Shown: positions 42,601-51,381 of the stretch, piece after piece | How positions within the stretch are numbered: the stretch's first letter is position 1 | Layout of the letters: the number at the start of each line of letters is the position of its first letter | Source: Symsagittifera roscoffensis | Lineage: Eukaryota; Xenacoelomorpha; Acoela; Convolutidae | Assembly (NCBI RefSeq): GCF_963678635.1 | Contig: NC_087062.1 | Span: 74,766,349-74,830,348, forward strand | DNA: 64,000 nt | Reading direction: 5' to 3' | Program-made: the position numbers and the translations under genes | Notes under the pieces: model-generated | Told to the model about the DNA's origin: nothing | What the model saw: only the letters and a program-made list of their open reading frames with translations | Database searches by the model: none

Positions 42601-44819
42601 CCTTAAGTCGAAATACACCACCTGAATTACTTACACGAAAAACAACAGTTGAAATACCCAAAAATATAAAATTCTACCTTGCAGAAAACGAAACATCACC
42701 CCGATTAGAATGCAAATATGCAGTAAAAACTGATATTGAACAATCACAAATAAATAATTTACAACATTTCCCACTTTATTTAGATTGTCAAAATAATCAT
42801 TATGAAGTTGATTTACTTGGAACATCAACCTTCAAACCAATCCCATATTCTCAATGGATAAAAAATAACACTCAACAAAAACGAACAAAACAACACCTGC
42901 CTAAGAAAGACCATTTTCCACTAATTGAAAAAGAAGATTTAACTGATAAAATAAATTTATCAGGACCACAAACAAATGATTCAAAATACACAATAAATCA
43001 AGTTTTTGACCTTCACGACCCACTTGATACAATACCCTTATCTACATTAGAAATCGAAAACATTTTTCTCCCCCCAACAGAAACAATTACAATTTCAACA
43101 CTGAAACAATATCAAAACCTTGACCCAGTAATTCGACAACTGAAATCATGGCACAAATATAAAACTAAACCTATCAAAGCAGATTCAACCATTTTAGGAA
43201 ATAAAACACTCCTCCGATATTTTCGAAAATTCAATAATACAACAATTAACGAAAACACAGACCTTCTAGAATACAAATTAAATGAATCTACAGTTCCATG
43301 TCTCCCTTTAAGTATGATTCTTATAGCTTTTAATATTTCACATACACAAAATATTAAAGGACACTCTGGATCAGAAAAAACATATTCAAATTTTATACAA
43401 AATTTTTACTTCCCAAATGCACCAATTTGGATAAAAGTACTATGCAATGATTGTATAGTATGTCAACTGAATAAACCTTACCCAAATCAAAAACAAATAG
43501 CACAAAAACAAGATTTTAAAGGACAAAGTTTGTACTTTAATCACCGTATCTCATTTGATACTAAAGGACCAATTTCACCCTCATCAGAAGGAAACTCCTA
43601 CATTATGGTAATTGTTGACGCATTCACACACTATGTAGCACTTAACCCAGTACCACATTGTAATGCTTATTACGCATATACAACACTTTATGAACACTGG
43701 ATAGCAAAATTTGGACTACCAGAAATTTTAGTTACAGACAATGGTACAGAATTCATAAATAATGAAATAATAACACTATGTCATTTATATAACATTAAAC
43801 ACAAACCACGTACATCTCATGCACCTTGGACAAACGGCTTAGTCGAAGGTATGAACCGTTCACTACAAGAATATCTTAGATGTATCATCAATGGAAATGA
43901 TACAAAATATACCGAATGGTCAGCAGATGTAAAATTATTTCCCTTAGCATATAATTCACAAATAACAACAACTTTAGGAATGTCACCATACGAAATGGTT
44001 TTTAACCAAAAGCCACGCAAACCAATAATGTTTACAGCAAATTCTCATAAAAACGCACAAGGTTATTGTCAACCAAATAAAGACTCAATTTGTTATAACC
44101 TACCTTTACATACACACGATGAAGATCATTTTCATCACCCACAAATTCTTAAATTAGCCTCCGGTACACACACCGAATGGATTTTAAATAGAGATAAGAA
44201 ACACAATGAAATTTACCAAAAAATAACGAAAAAGTTATTACAAAGACAAAACATAAATGAACAAATCAATTCACGCTTTACACCAGCTTCCGATTTAAAA
44301 ATTGGAACATTTGTTTTAATACCTAATTTTAATACTCAAAAAGGAATTTCTAAAAAATTACAACCCCTCCGAAAAGGACCCTACCAAATAATTGCAAAAC
44401 CCACTGATGTCACATATAAAATTACCGACTCAAACAAAAAAGAAATCGTTCAACATCGAAACAACCTATTACCTTATTACCCAAAAGAATACGCACTCCG
44501 CGAATTAACTCAATTATATTCTTTCACAGGATTAAAAATCATTCAAAATGAACCACATCTGAAAAACACAGAACAAAATGATAACCCCACCGAAAATCAA
44601 AACACAAAACCAACCGCCACCAAAAACAATACACAAAACCATAAAGAATCTCCAAAACAAAGAAAAAATAGAAAAATGACCGAACAAATAATACCCCAAG
44701 AAGAAATAGACAAATCTGAACATAGAAAAACAACAAGACTCCGAAATCAACCACGTAAAAACTACAAAATGTTCATCCCCCAATCTAAAATATTAAAGAA
44801 AGTAGAATTTAAAAAGTAA
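36597..44819 (+). CDS. Gag-Pol polyprotein in one reading frame, 2,740 residues
   Basis: The frame runs from ATG 36597 to TAA with no frameshift or stop between gag and pol. Residues 1 to about 600 are unfamiliar, turning Gln/Asn-rich. About 600-725 resemble the Ty3-type Gag capsid (FTGTDPEYSVEDYLNAVTAN, AAQKWFSVLP). A CCHC knuckle lies at 842-855 (CNYCRRYGHSISEC), then an Asn/Arg/Ser/Tyr-rich tract to about 1080. The protease has DSG at 1229. The RT YLDD box is at 1737-1740. RNase H has Asp1886 in CDASNFGIG. The integrase has an HHCC motif and the triad Asp2321, Asp2381, Glu2417 (35 residues between the last two), followed by a GPY module (RKGPYQIIA). How Gag is made in excess over Pol is not evident. 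Confidence 0.95.
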   Translation: MSSTHTPGDETPDDDEIFPFIVDADTDRGQHIFCQNLLVNLFEPGISPCKTEFPDVKIKRQIIDHYLKDICNITQQYGIYSIEFTSPNHNNRTYTIQTDDLDLEFSKVFSEYIKSIQYHNSQRANSIFTNEVFAIIYSYISILENELPLTNVSPTETSKHLRVRHEITLLSSYLNIIKENFTKDDVSQHTKHDLQKILAWFIIDYFTHNIDLIAQARKNFRPQNSNDDTAITEQSDYVWDPEWSHPAFISFPQSISSQAIGTISYIRDYVRVIPLTIDATPLNYNTFLPDTQNNSLNSTVIHNENLNGTRNLTQQDIQTPSHFINEEIVHTTTTQQSISPIRPNLTTPRNTNPSQTQVTLQSTVKPSVAPKYSHMDYQTYRPMTIPSKTRKTFTRNNFADHNYNYTHPSKTNYQPQRNFNQYTKPRNWDNPTAQYNSKNFQPNPPQDRSENHPFFQQNKNKKQTSYQMDYLSSDDDFLQPDIFAPNTQEYRRQGIQRTHTNHRNFSPQPIDAHNQQPIQQQNLINTQSSQPIQQQNPMTAHSYQPSQMQNEIPLPYYLQQHEITRNQLSNFSQMPNAAESLQMTMNPYLMGGSSITSNKPLMVFTGTDPEYSVEDYLNAVTANLILNIGPEPINTPLHQNWIHRRTALIQTTLDGAAQKWFSVLPLEIKSNWKRFTQEFSKMFDSERNKQQQRVLCNEIRRLPNETIKQIAVRIETLVRKAYSLNTHDYKNTKMTEILMMTLTPQLRKIAIKKRASHPSSIREPDLDFRKLVDKLEQAEITMKLEETENLKLQYVNKIETTSTNINNIQESETDLVEKITEILNIYEKNPNFKGKPSFKKWCNYCRRYGHSISECRQKQQDSQNKPQKYKEPNKSFYQYMKKDQNLPNKNVYSNNSSGKPLPNNTSYTRNQSPYNSSYRGRSPERRNTQNSSQNHYNRPNSRNNYSRSNSNTQRFVSRSNSQSRNNYYPNNQSRNSSYNRNRNYSYNRNRSYSNNRNQNYPNNRSRNNSYNRSNYNRPNNNYQNRSRNNSQNRHPSYNNRYRNYSQSPHRNNNHYNNSNNRHRSSTPKHQRQINQVQSNPETTSDPPGIDDTVTDALQLNQINCTSSDSESDTENTLAINMIKVENDYESVIYEQPFPSHIYENQSEFLQNHYTTPINSTPTTQETNAKNTTEQPNQNVKTKCLNTNHIYQNIQKEQPKEKIWTIPFLLESPRNKEFQPPDLEIDFLIDSGAESNIINIPTWNEIKTLHPKLTPLETSSKLATAQGSTLINYGKIQLFLLPTRTMEQSKILNKPFKQIFHITDIKYNIIGIPFISKYIPTINILNSKILIKDKYTKTKETSLTFFQRLNKQPPFFSKFYPIYNQQRKHLKPLSGNIYNFSIKQVHQYDKEQNKQKFYMSDFEFKPIHKFFKITISSIKYLKNSNSDIISLHVYNNTPYQVTLPLGLLGYCETNATISSIHEKAYRVNNILQLLDICQSTILNEELSINNIISNENRNTDYFTKTPYFKPTFNISNYTEDQQKFLTMFNFQHSQITQDEFEKLAKQLIKYSSVYATSKFDVGKISSSLHLPLKPNAVFKKQRASKVPIHLHDKVNRLLDILEQYNIISPVNKEEQPKGNTFINPVIILAKGESLKIVLDARYLNSLIDESKCNWPIEPIQVILTKINGKYFTTADMNSAYNQMPLDEQSRRLTQFVIGNQQYEFNRLFYGISIGPAAFSAFMSKIFRPLILKKNAITYLDDVFMQSQTKDEMFNVLEKYHQILQNENLKAAPDKSHFFLTRVKFLGHNIERKTITPLKSRIDAIQKLQPPTNKKKIQEFLGMLNFLSKYVYKMQLYLRPFYNILRQQNNFEWNTEHQTRFEEIKKLLTEQISNTIPDSNQPFYAMCDASNFGIGAALLQSHNGTNKMNLISANSRLFTQAELRLSTLMRECTAIIYTLTEYEFLILGSKHPTVLFTDHKPIIFLFTQKSNPNHRVYRFQLILMKFPNLHIVWTAGKNLALPDTLSRNTPPELLTRKTTVEIPKNIKFYLAENETSPRLECKYAVKTDIEQSQINNLQHFPLYLDCQNNHYEVDLLGTSTFKPIPYSQWIKNNTQQKRTKQHLPKKDHFPLIEKEDLTDKINLSGPQTNDSKYTINQVFDLHDPLDTIPLSTLEIENIFLPPTETITISTLKQYQNLDPVIRQLKSWHKYKTKPIKADSTILGNKTLLRYFRKFNNTTINENTDLLEYKLNESTVPCLPLSMILIAFNISHTQNIKGHSGSEKTYSNFIQNFYFPNAPIWIKVLCNDCIVCQLNKPYPNQKQIAQKQDFKGQSLYFNHRISFDTKGPISPSSEGNSYIMVIVDAFTHYVALNPVPHCNAYYAYTTLYEHWIAKFGLPEILVTDNGTEFINNEIITLCHLYNIKHKPRTSHAPWTNGLVEGMNRSLQEYLRCIINGNDTKYTEWSADVKLFPLAYNSQITTTLGMSPYEMVFNQKPRKPIMFTANSHKNAQGYCQPNKDSICYNLPLHTHDEDHFHHPQILKLASGTHTEWILNRDKKHNEIYQKITKKLLQRQNINEQINSRFTPASDLKIGTFVLIPNFNTQKGISKKLQPLRKGPYQIIAKPTDVTYKITDSNKKEIVQHRNNLLPYYPKEYALRELTQLYSFTGLKIIQNEPHLKNTEQNDNPTENQNTKPTATKNNTQNHKESPKQRKNRKMTEQIIPQEEIDKSEHRKTTRLRNQPRKNYKMFIPQSKILKKVEFKK

Positions 44820-45418
44820 TTTTAAGATTTTACACTTCACAATCTTGAAACCTCCGTAACATTTTTCATTTCAATTTTTCAAAATAACATGCTCACAAGT
44901 ACGCAATAATTCTAGTTCAAAATAGACCAATAGGATTCATCCAATCCGCCACTTTCTCTAACTCAAACTAAGATCAATTAGACGAATAATCTAGAACTCC
45001 AGGCACATCTCTAACTATAACTTTACAACCTCCAGGTCAAAAATAAGCAAACCACTCCAACTTGACAGCTAAAATAAATATCACCATAATACCGTACCCC
45101 TCCCTTATCTAATAACCCAAAGATCAACAATATTTCCCCAACTCAGACCACGAATACCCCCAAAACAAATTTGATAACTTAGCCTAAAGTAACAAAATGA
45201 AGATTTTAATTAGCCTAAAGTATAAAAATCTCACCATACCCCGGATCATTTGACAAACAAAAATAAAGAAAAAGACGACCTCCCAGTCACCATGAAAATT
45301 GCCCCCAACAATTTTTTACAAACTCAACCCACTTGTCAAAAAACTAATAAATAATTCGACCACACTAGAAAATCGCCTCAAACAGCAAAAAATATTCGAC
45401 CAAGAGATCATTTCTTAA
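44820..45418 (+). other. Noncoding gap between pol and the accessory genes
   Basis: About 600 bp without a usable ORF. TTAGCCTAAAGTA occurs twice near 45180-45230. The gap may hold splice sites for the downstream genes. Confidence 0.5.
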
Positions 45419-45649
45419 ATGCTTTTCTCTCAAACAGTCGCTCAAATACTTATAAATTTTAAACATTTTTTTTCAATACTTGAAGCTTTTATAATATTTC
45501 TTTTTGATATACTTGAATCTTTTCTAATAATCTTAATCATTTTTTGTAACATTTTTTTAATTTTCTATACAATACTCGAACTATTCCTCCAACTTTCCAA
45601 AACCCTTGAATATATCCACAGGTACGATTTTAACAACTTGTCTAAATGA
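45419..45649 (+). CDS. Small hydrophobic membrane protein 1
   Basis: This 76-residue ORF is almost entirely hydrophobic after the first dozen residues (FFSILEAFIIFLFDILESFL, then IILIIFCNIFLIFYTILELF), enough for two membrane spans. I recognise no family. Its TGA (45647-45649) overlaps the ATG of the next small ORF in the string ATGA. Small hydrophobic proteins of enveloped viruses can act as viroporins or release factors. That role is only a suggestion here. Confidence 0.45.
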   Translation: MLFSQTVAQILINFKHFFSILEAFIIFLFDILESFLIILIIFCNIFLIFYTILELFLQLSKTLEYIHRYDFNNLSK

Positions 45650-45834
45650 TACGAACAATTTTCAGTAGAACCGATATTTTTTTATTATTCGTAATTTTCA
45701 TAGCATTCTTATCATCCCTCATTTTGACCATCTGTAAATGTATAAAGAAAGCAATCCTCACATTTGCCCTAGCAACAGTCCTTCTAATTCTTTTTTTGGA
45801 AGAATATTACAATAAACACAAAATTTCTCACTAA
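45646..45834 (+). CDS. Small hydrophobic membrane protein 2
   Basis: This 62-residue ORF begins at the ATG that overlaps the preceding stop. It has two hydrophobic segments (FLLFVIFIAFLSSLILTI and ILTFALATVLLILFL) separated by a Cys/Lys motif (CKCIKK), and a short charged tail. It looks like a double-span membrane protein. It ends five bases before the ATG-less ORF opens. Family and function are unknown. Confidence 0.45.
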   Translation: MIRTIFSRTDIFLLFVIFIAFLSSLILTICKCIKKAILTFALATVLLILFLEEYYNKHKISH

Positions 45835-45839
45835 AGTAA

Positions 45840-46976
45840 CAATTCAAAAATCCATCAAAAATTGCTACCCAACAGTCACAAAATCAGTCTTCACCGACAT
45901 CATCCCAAGATAATCCAACACCACCTTCAACTACTCAAAATCCTCAAACATCTACACGAATTTCTTTTCAAGACAATCCATACACTTTTGAAGAACGGCA
46001 CGCTCGTTTATCTGAACCACTAGAACCAGTTCAACGACAAGCATCTCTAAGTGAACCAACATATAATCTTTACCCAACACTACCACAAGAACTAAGTAGA
46101 ATACGAAACCTTAGTCAAAACCAAAACACAACAGAAATCAATAGACAAATTATACATCCTCGACGAAATAGAAATTTTCAAACTCCCCGAGTTCATTTTG
46201 ATATACCTCAATCCCCATCACAAACCACTCCAGAAAACACCACTGGTATCACACCAGAAACTCCTACACTTTTTTCACAACGTAGCACCTCAAGCTTACC
46301 ATCAGATTACTTAGGTTCAACACCAACATCTGAACAAATACGTGAAAATCCTTTTAACCCCCCAAACCTAACATCACGACTGCCATATTGGACTACACAT
46401 TCATTTACACAAGGTGAACCAAATTTAGTCAATGACCCCATAGATATTTCTACGGATACAACAACATCCTCATCACTACCAGAAACATTATCACTACCAT
46501 CAACACCATCAATAAGCCAATTTTCACCACTACCCTTTAACTTAAACTTTCCAAATAATCTCGACGCCAGATATCGAGAACAATCATCAATAAATATTCC
46601 TTTAAGATTAGATTGGAATACATTCACAGCACCTCCACCATTATTTGGACAGCATCAAGAAAGTAACCGCCTTCATAACTGGGCACTTAATAGATTACAA
46701 TATCGCCAAGATATTCACAACGATATCCGTGATCACAATATTCAAATACTCCAACAAAACAGTTTACAATTAAAGTTTGAAATCACAGTTAAATTAAACA
46801 ATATTACACAACATCCCTACCCATTAAATCCACCTAACATAACAGCTCAATCACTACCACCACCGTTTATAACTACTGAAGTAATATATAAATACGACAG
46901 ATACACCAAAAACACAATTGGTTACATTACATTTTATAACCCATACTCAGGATTATCATACACATGTATATTCTAA
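45840..46976 (+). CDS. ATG-less Ser/Thr/Pro-rich ORF, 378 sense codons
   Basis: The phase is open from 45840 (just after a TAA at 45837) to TAA 46974-46976, and I find no in-frame ATG. It begins QFKNPSKIATQQSQNQSS and is rich in Ser, Thr, Pro, Asn and Gln up to about codon 260, then more globular (SNRLHNWALNRLQYRQDIHN, and a beta-rich end with YKYDRYTKNT). Such length without a stop in AT-rich DNA argues for selection. Expression would need splicing onto an upstream start (for example at the acceptor-like CCCAACAG near 45880), recoding, or reinitiation. The last 13 bases overlap the envelope ORF. Confidence 0.6.
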   Translation, partial: QFKNPSKIATQQSQNQSSPTSSQDNPTPPSTTQNPQTSTRISFQDNPYTFEERHARLSEPLEPVQRQASLSEPTYNLYPTLPQELSRIRNLSQNQNTTEINRQIIHPRRNRNFQTPRVHFDIPQSPSQTTPENTTGITPETPTLFSQRSTSSLPSDYLGSTPTSEQIRENPFNPPNLTSRLPYWTTHSFTQGEPNLVNDPIDISTDTTTSSSLPETLSLPSTPSISQFSPLPFNLNFPNNLDARYREQSSINIPLRLDWNTFTAPPPLFGQHQESNRLHNWALNRLQYRQDIHNDIRDHNIQILQQNSLQLKFEITVKLNNITQHPYPLNPPNITAQSLPPPFITTEVIYKYDRYTKNTIGYITFYNPYSGLSYTCIF

Positions 46977-49582
46977 AATTATTAATTTTTCTTCAACTCC
47001 CTTTTCTAGTTACCTCAAATCAAAACATAAACCCTTCCCCTCGTACAGGACCACAAGATTTATTAGTAACACATTACGATTGTGAAGAAAATGAACAAAA
47101 AACACTACACAAATATGCAATAAATCAAGTATCACAATGTGAAACAGAACCACAGGCTATAGAAACCACAGATATAATAGCAACACTATATTCAAAAGCC
47201 CGAGCAACAACAGTTACAGGTTATAAATTCACAGCGACATTTTCCGAAAAGAAAGTACATTGTTCACAAGTCTCCAACGGCAACAAAAACCGACTTGACC
47301 ATGAATCATTCTATCAAAGTAATATAGAACGTCTTTTACATCTCAATCCCGACGATTGTAAAAATGAATTACTTAGACTAAACATCACACAAAATAAAAA
47401 TTCCCAAAGAAAATTAGTTAATTTTCAAGTTTTTTCAGACTCTGTACACCAATCACAACTTGAAAGACACCAAGGACATATAAAATTAGACGAAAAATAC
47501 CCGTATAACGGCGCACACGGACGATTAACCTATGACCTACATGATAAACATTGGATACCACACATTGGTATAAATAACCCATCAAACTGCAAAGCAGACA
47601 CGAAAAATAAAGGATACCAAGAAATAATGTTTTTCGATTGGAAAATACAACTCGAAAAAATACAACTCACACGAGATTTATCTGATAATACAATGATCTA
47701 TCAAGGAATCCGACTACCTTGTAAAAATGATCAAGGATATTGCGACCCTACAACAAGAACACAAGCAACAATTGTTTGGTTCCCCGAAGATACATGTACA
47801 ACATTTCAAGTAGCAAAAATACACGCTCGTATGATAAAATTTCACGAAAAATATTTCATACAATCAATTCCTTATGAACAAGTCCATCCATCACGCAAAC
47901 TAAGTTCCGATTTTAGAAACATAGACAATATAGAAAATAAATTGACACGATTTCAAATATATCAAGAAACAGAACTTGCATGTAAATACAGGAATCCACT
48001 TCACAGAACACAATACTCTGAAATATTAGTTGAATACGAAAAAGGATTCGACATGACCACTGGAAAAGTAAAAATCGACCCATATGCCACAGGTCATCCT
48101 CTAAACGAAGGAACATCCTATATACCAGTTAATTTTGAAAAAAGCAACGGACAACCTGGTGGACATCTAAAACCTTATGACACCAGAAGCACACGCTTAC
48201 AAGAATTATCACTAATGAATACTACATATTTCGGTAATATCCACTATGATATTCATTTAGATATGAAACTAGATTATACAATTAGCCGAATTTTTCAAGA
48301 AATGTCACTCTCCGAATTAGAAACACTACACCAACTATGCGAATTAGAACGAACACAAATATTACAATCACTTGCACTAGCAGTATTAAAAATACCCTAT
48401 GCAGGATACTTATTATCTGGAAATAGATCAAATTTTTTAGACTATGAAGGAAACATCTTATGGTTTTATACTTGTACTAAAAAAGTATCACCACTATACG
48501 TTTTTGAAGATAAACGATGTTATAAAAGAATCCCTATCTTTTATAAGAATAAAGTACATTTCGTGGATACACTTTCACGAAGAACCTATTTCTGGGATAC
48601 CGCAGTCCCATGTGGATCAGAAAATAGCCACAATGTAGTACAACTAAACCCTGATGAAAATAAATATTATCTTCTCACTCCATATCCCACATTAATGCAA
48701 TCACTCAAAAAATTTTCACCAGAAAGCATTCGCGCTATCGCTCGAAACCCAAATATAGACTTACAATCAATAGGAATCTATTCAAAATCAGATATTCAAC
48801 ATCACATTAGAACACAACAATTCCAAGAATTATTAACACAAATGGACACTATACAAAGACAATCAATTGACCAAAATCTACGCAAACTTGCAGAAACCGC
48901 AGGTTTTGCCGATATCTACACACAAGACTATAGCGGATATTTTAAAGACATTAAAGATTATATATATCTAAACGGCGAAAAATACCGTCCCCAAGATATA
49001 TCACCAATCAACATTTTTAGCTTTGTTACACTCAAGAATGAAATCCTTGATTTTCTAGGATGGCCCTACTACATCTTAGAAAAATTGACTATTTTATACG
49101 CAATGTTTAACTTTATTGGATTTCTTTTCTCACTTTTAAAAGGAATCTACAATACATGTGCTATACACACACAAGTAAACAGACAAGCAAGCGTAGCACG
49201 CATACTCTTTGCAGGATTTTTTGGAATCTTTTCTACATCTATAAACAAAATTCTTTTAGACGCACAAATAAAAGAATATAACACAAAAATAACAACACGA
49301 CAAAATACATACGACGAAGAACATAACAATGTCGACACACAGCCAACGGCACCACAACTACCACCCCTACCAAATAACCATCCACTATCCCTAGTCCCAC
49401 GAAATTTTCGAAATTTAGCAATCACACATAATCCAAATTTTCGACTCAATACATCGCAAAGTCCCGTCCAACATATAATGACACACCAGTCACAAGATGA
49501 TAACACTTATGAACAAATTATTGAACAACCCCATACCACCGCTTTTCAGTCTCAAAATAATCATTTTTTTAGCCCACGATGA
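46964..49582 (+). CDS. Envelope-like glycoprotein
   Basis: This 872-residue ORF starts with a hydrophobic signal peptide (MYILKLLIFLQLPFLVTS). A long Cys-containing ectodomain follows, with an early HYDCEENEQ motif, several N-glycosylation-type sites, and a hydrophobic stem and membrane segment near residues 702-735. A second hydrophobic stretch lies at about 741-762 and a Pro-rich tail of about 100 residues ends the protein. Position after pol and architecture are those of an Env. The early YDC pattern and overall layout recall the gB-like class III glycoproteins seen in chuviruses and some env-bearing LTR elements, but that family call is tentative. It would mediate membrane attachment and fusion if expressed. 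The ORF is intact. Confidence 0.65.
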   Translation: MYILKLLIFLQLPFLVTSNQNINPSPRTGPQDLLVTHYDCEENEQKTLHKYAINQVSQCETEPQAIETTDIIATLYSKARATTVTGYKFTATFSEKKVHCSQVSNGNKNRLDHESFYQSNIERLLHLNPDDCKNELLRLNITQNKNSQRKLVNFQVFSDSVHQSQLERHQGHIKLDEKYPYNGAHGRLTYDLHDKHWIPHIGINNPSNCKADTKNKGYQEIMFFDWKIQLEKIQLTRDLSDNTMIYQGIRLPCKNDQGYCDPTTRTQATIVWFPEDTCTTFQVAKIHARMIKFHEKYFIQSIPYEQVHPSRKLSSDFRNIDNIENKLTRFQIYQETELACKYRNPLHRTQYSEILVEYEKGFDMTTGKVKIDPYATGHPLNEGTSYIPVNFEKSNGQPGGHLKPYDTRSTRLQELSLMNTTYFGNIHYDIHLDMKLDYTISRIFQEMSLSELETLHQLCELERTQILQSLALAVLKIPYAGYLLSGNRSNFLDYEGNILWFYTCTKKVSPLYVFEDKRCYKRIPIFYKNKVHFVDTLSRRTYFWDTAVPCGSENSHNVVQLNPDENKYYLLTPYPTLMQSLKKFSPESIRAIARNPNIDLQSIGIYSKSDIQHHIRTQQFQELLTQMDTIQRQSIDQNLRKLAETAGFADIYTQDYSGYFKDIKDYIYLNGEKYRPQDISPINIFSFVTLKNEILDFLGWPYYILEKLTILYAMFNFIGFLFSLLKGIYNTCAIHTQVNRQASVARILFAGFFGIFSTSINKILLDAQIKEYNTKITTRQNTYDEEHNNVDTQPTAPQLPPLPNNHPLSLVPRNFRNLAITHNPNFRLNTSQSPVQHIMTHQSQDDNTYEQIIEQPHTTAFQSQNNHFFSPR

Positions 49583-51378
49583 GCCGCCAACTTGGATCAC
49601 TCCACCGATCAAATTCCCATCCAACCAATCTTACCTCTTCAATCCCAATCATACCACTTTTTGCTTTTCCGCCACCCGATTTTCCATCTAGCAATGTAAC
49701 ATCAGGAATGAATTCCGACACTAACTCACATATTTCAGTTTTATACTCCATCTCACAGCTAAATAACCCGAATATTGAAACCCCCGATGAATTTGCCGAC
49801 TCAGAACCATCCCCATCCAATAATTTTCATAACCCTTCTAATTTTTCTCAACCTCCTTTTCAACCCATATTGTCAAATAACCCTGACCCAATCACCCCCA
49901 CACCCTCTTATGCTTCCCAAGTTACCCCAACCTACTCCTCATACCATTCTGACCAATCATCTCATTCTCCAGACACCCCCCGAATCTCCCCAGAACTAGA
50001 TAATTTTATTACCCTCCAACAACAACCCTACCACCTAAACACCCCGACCATAAACCAAATCTCCTCCACTACAGATTCATCCAATCCCCCTACACCCTCT
50101 TCAAATTATACTGAATCATTAACACCATCATCCACATCCACTATATCTTCACTCAACACTAATAGAGCTTACCGCACTTTTAAAAGAAAATTCCCCAACC
50201 ATCCTTTCCCAGCAAAACCAGGAACAGCCCGTGAATACATCAACCACCCCCAGCATACTAACACTAAAGAATTTTTAGCCATCACCTTACCCTCATTCCC
50301 ACAATACACCTTAAACACCCCTCACGACGCTAACGAAACACGCAACTTTGTAGATGAATACGTTTTAATGCCCACTCTCTCTTGGACCTCATACTATCAT
50401 TTCACTAACCCTCTTTGCTTACCTTTATCCAACACTTCCATCGATATAGAACGAAACAAAGACATGCTATATCGACTAACTACACCACTAACCGCTAGAC
50501 AGTTTACTTACGTTGGATATAAAAAATCACTAAAAATACACACTGCACCTAGAGCTAATGAATATACACTAGAATACTACGATCACAACATCATTAGAGC
50601 TAACCAAGATCAATTCTTAGACGACGATCGCTTCGCTAATCCACAAATCACCGAGAAATTTTTCATCAAGACACCATATGTATTTACACTAAACATCTTC
50701 GACCGAAAGTTTGATCACATTATTTCAGAAGCACTAACAAACACACAAGCATACGAAAGTTTTAAAGAACGCTTCCAAATCTTTTCACTAACCTTTCATT
50801 TCCTTGCACCACACGAAAGAGATTTGCACTGCTCACATGATATTATGTTGCGCACTAAACAAACCCACACATACAGTTACTATCGTTTCATCCAAAATCA
50901 CTTTGATCTCCACACACCCTCTAGACAACCACACCATCGTTTCCAATTCATCAATTCAAAATACACTTCACCATATTTCCTAAATTTCACATATTGTATT
51001 AAAGACACTAACCTCCATGGTATTCTTCGTAATTATGACCCCATAACCCAAATGTACATTTTCTGCCCCATCACCAAGACCTTCAACGCCGAAGAATCCC
51101 GACCCTTCCTTATCCCGCACGAGTTCCTACAACCTATAGAAATCCCAATTTTAGAATTCATCCACAACACTAAATTTAACCACAAATTATATAACTTAAT
51201 CCAAAACACACCTTATGAGTTTGCAGTAGGCACTGAAGAACTAACCACTATTAAGGCACTTCAATTGCTTTGGCCACTACTTCAGACTAAAAATATCATC
51301 CGCATTCTAGCTAAACTACTAACAACTTCAGAACTAATTCACGACATCTTCCCCCACGGTTTTTTCCCCGACGACTAA
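49579..51378 (+). CDS. Unknown 599-residue protein downstream of env
   Basis: ATG 49579 overlaps the env stop in the string ATGA. The first about 190 residues are Ser/Thr/Pro/Asn-rich and probably disordered. The remaining about 400 residues look folded, with aromatic-rich segments (VLMPTLSWTSYYHF, HTYSYYRFIQNHFDL, SPYFLNFTYCIKD). There is no signal peptide and no obvious membrane span. I recognise no family. Its codon use is C-rich compared with pol. Directly after its TAA comes a perfect splice donor (CAG|GTAAGT). Confidence 0.6.
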   Translation: MSRQLGSLHRSNSHPTNLTSSIPIIPLFAFPPPDFPSSNVTSGMNSDTNSHISVLYSISQLNNPNIETPDEFADSEPSPSNNFHNPSNFSQPPFQPILSNNPDPITPTPSYASQVTPTYSSYHSDQSSHSPDTPRISPELDNFITLQQQPYHLNTPTINQISSTTDSSNPPTPSSNYTESLTPSSTSTISSLNTNRAYRTFKRKFPNHPFPAKPGTAREYINHPQHTNTKEFLAITLPSFPQYTLNTPHDANETRNFVDEYVLMPTLSWTSYYHFTNPLCLPLSNTSIDIERNKDMLYRLTTPLTARQFTYVGYKKSLKIHTAPRANEYTLEYYDHNIIRANQDQFLDDDRFANPQITEKFFIKTPYVFTLNIFDRKFDHIISEALTNTQAYESFKERFQIFSLTFHFLAPHERDLHCSHDIMLRTKQTHTYSYYRFIQNHFDLHTPSRQPHHRFQFINSKYTSPYFLNFTYCIKDTNLHGILRNYDPITQMYIFCPITKTFNAEESRPFLIPHEFLQPIEIPILEFIHNTKFNHKLYNLIQNTPYEFAVGTEELTTIKALQLLWPLLQTKNIIRILAKLLTTSELIHDIFPHGFFPDD

Positions 51379-51381
51379 CAG

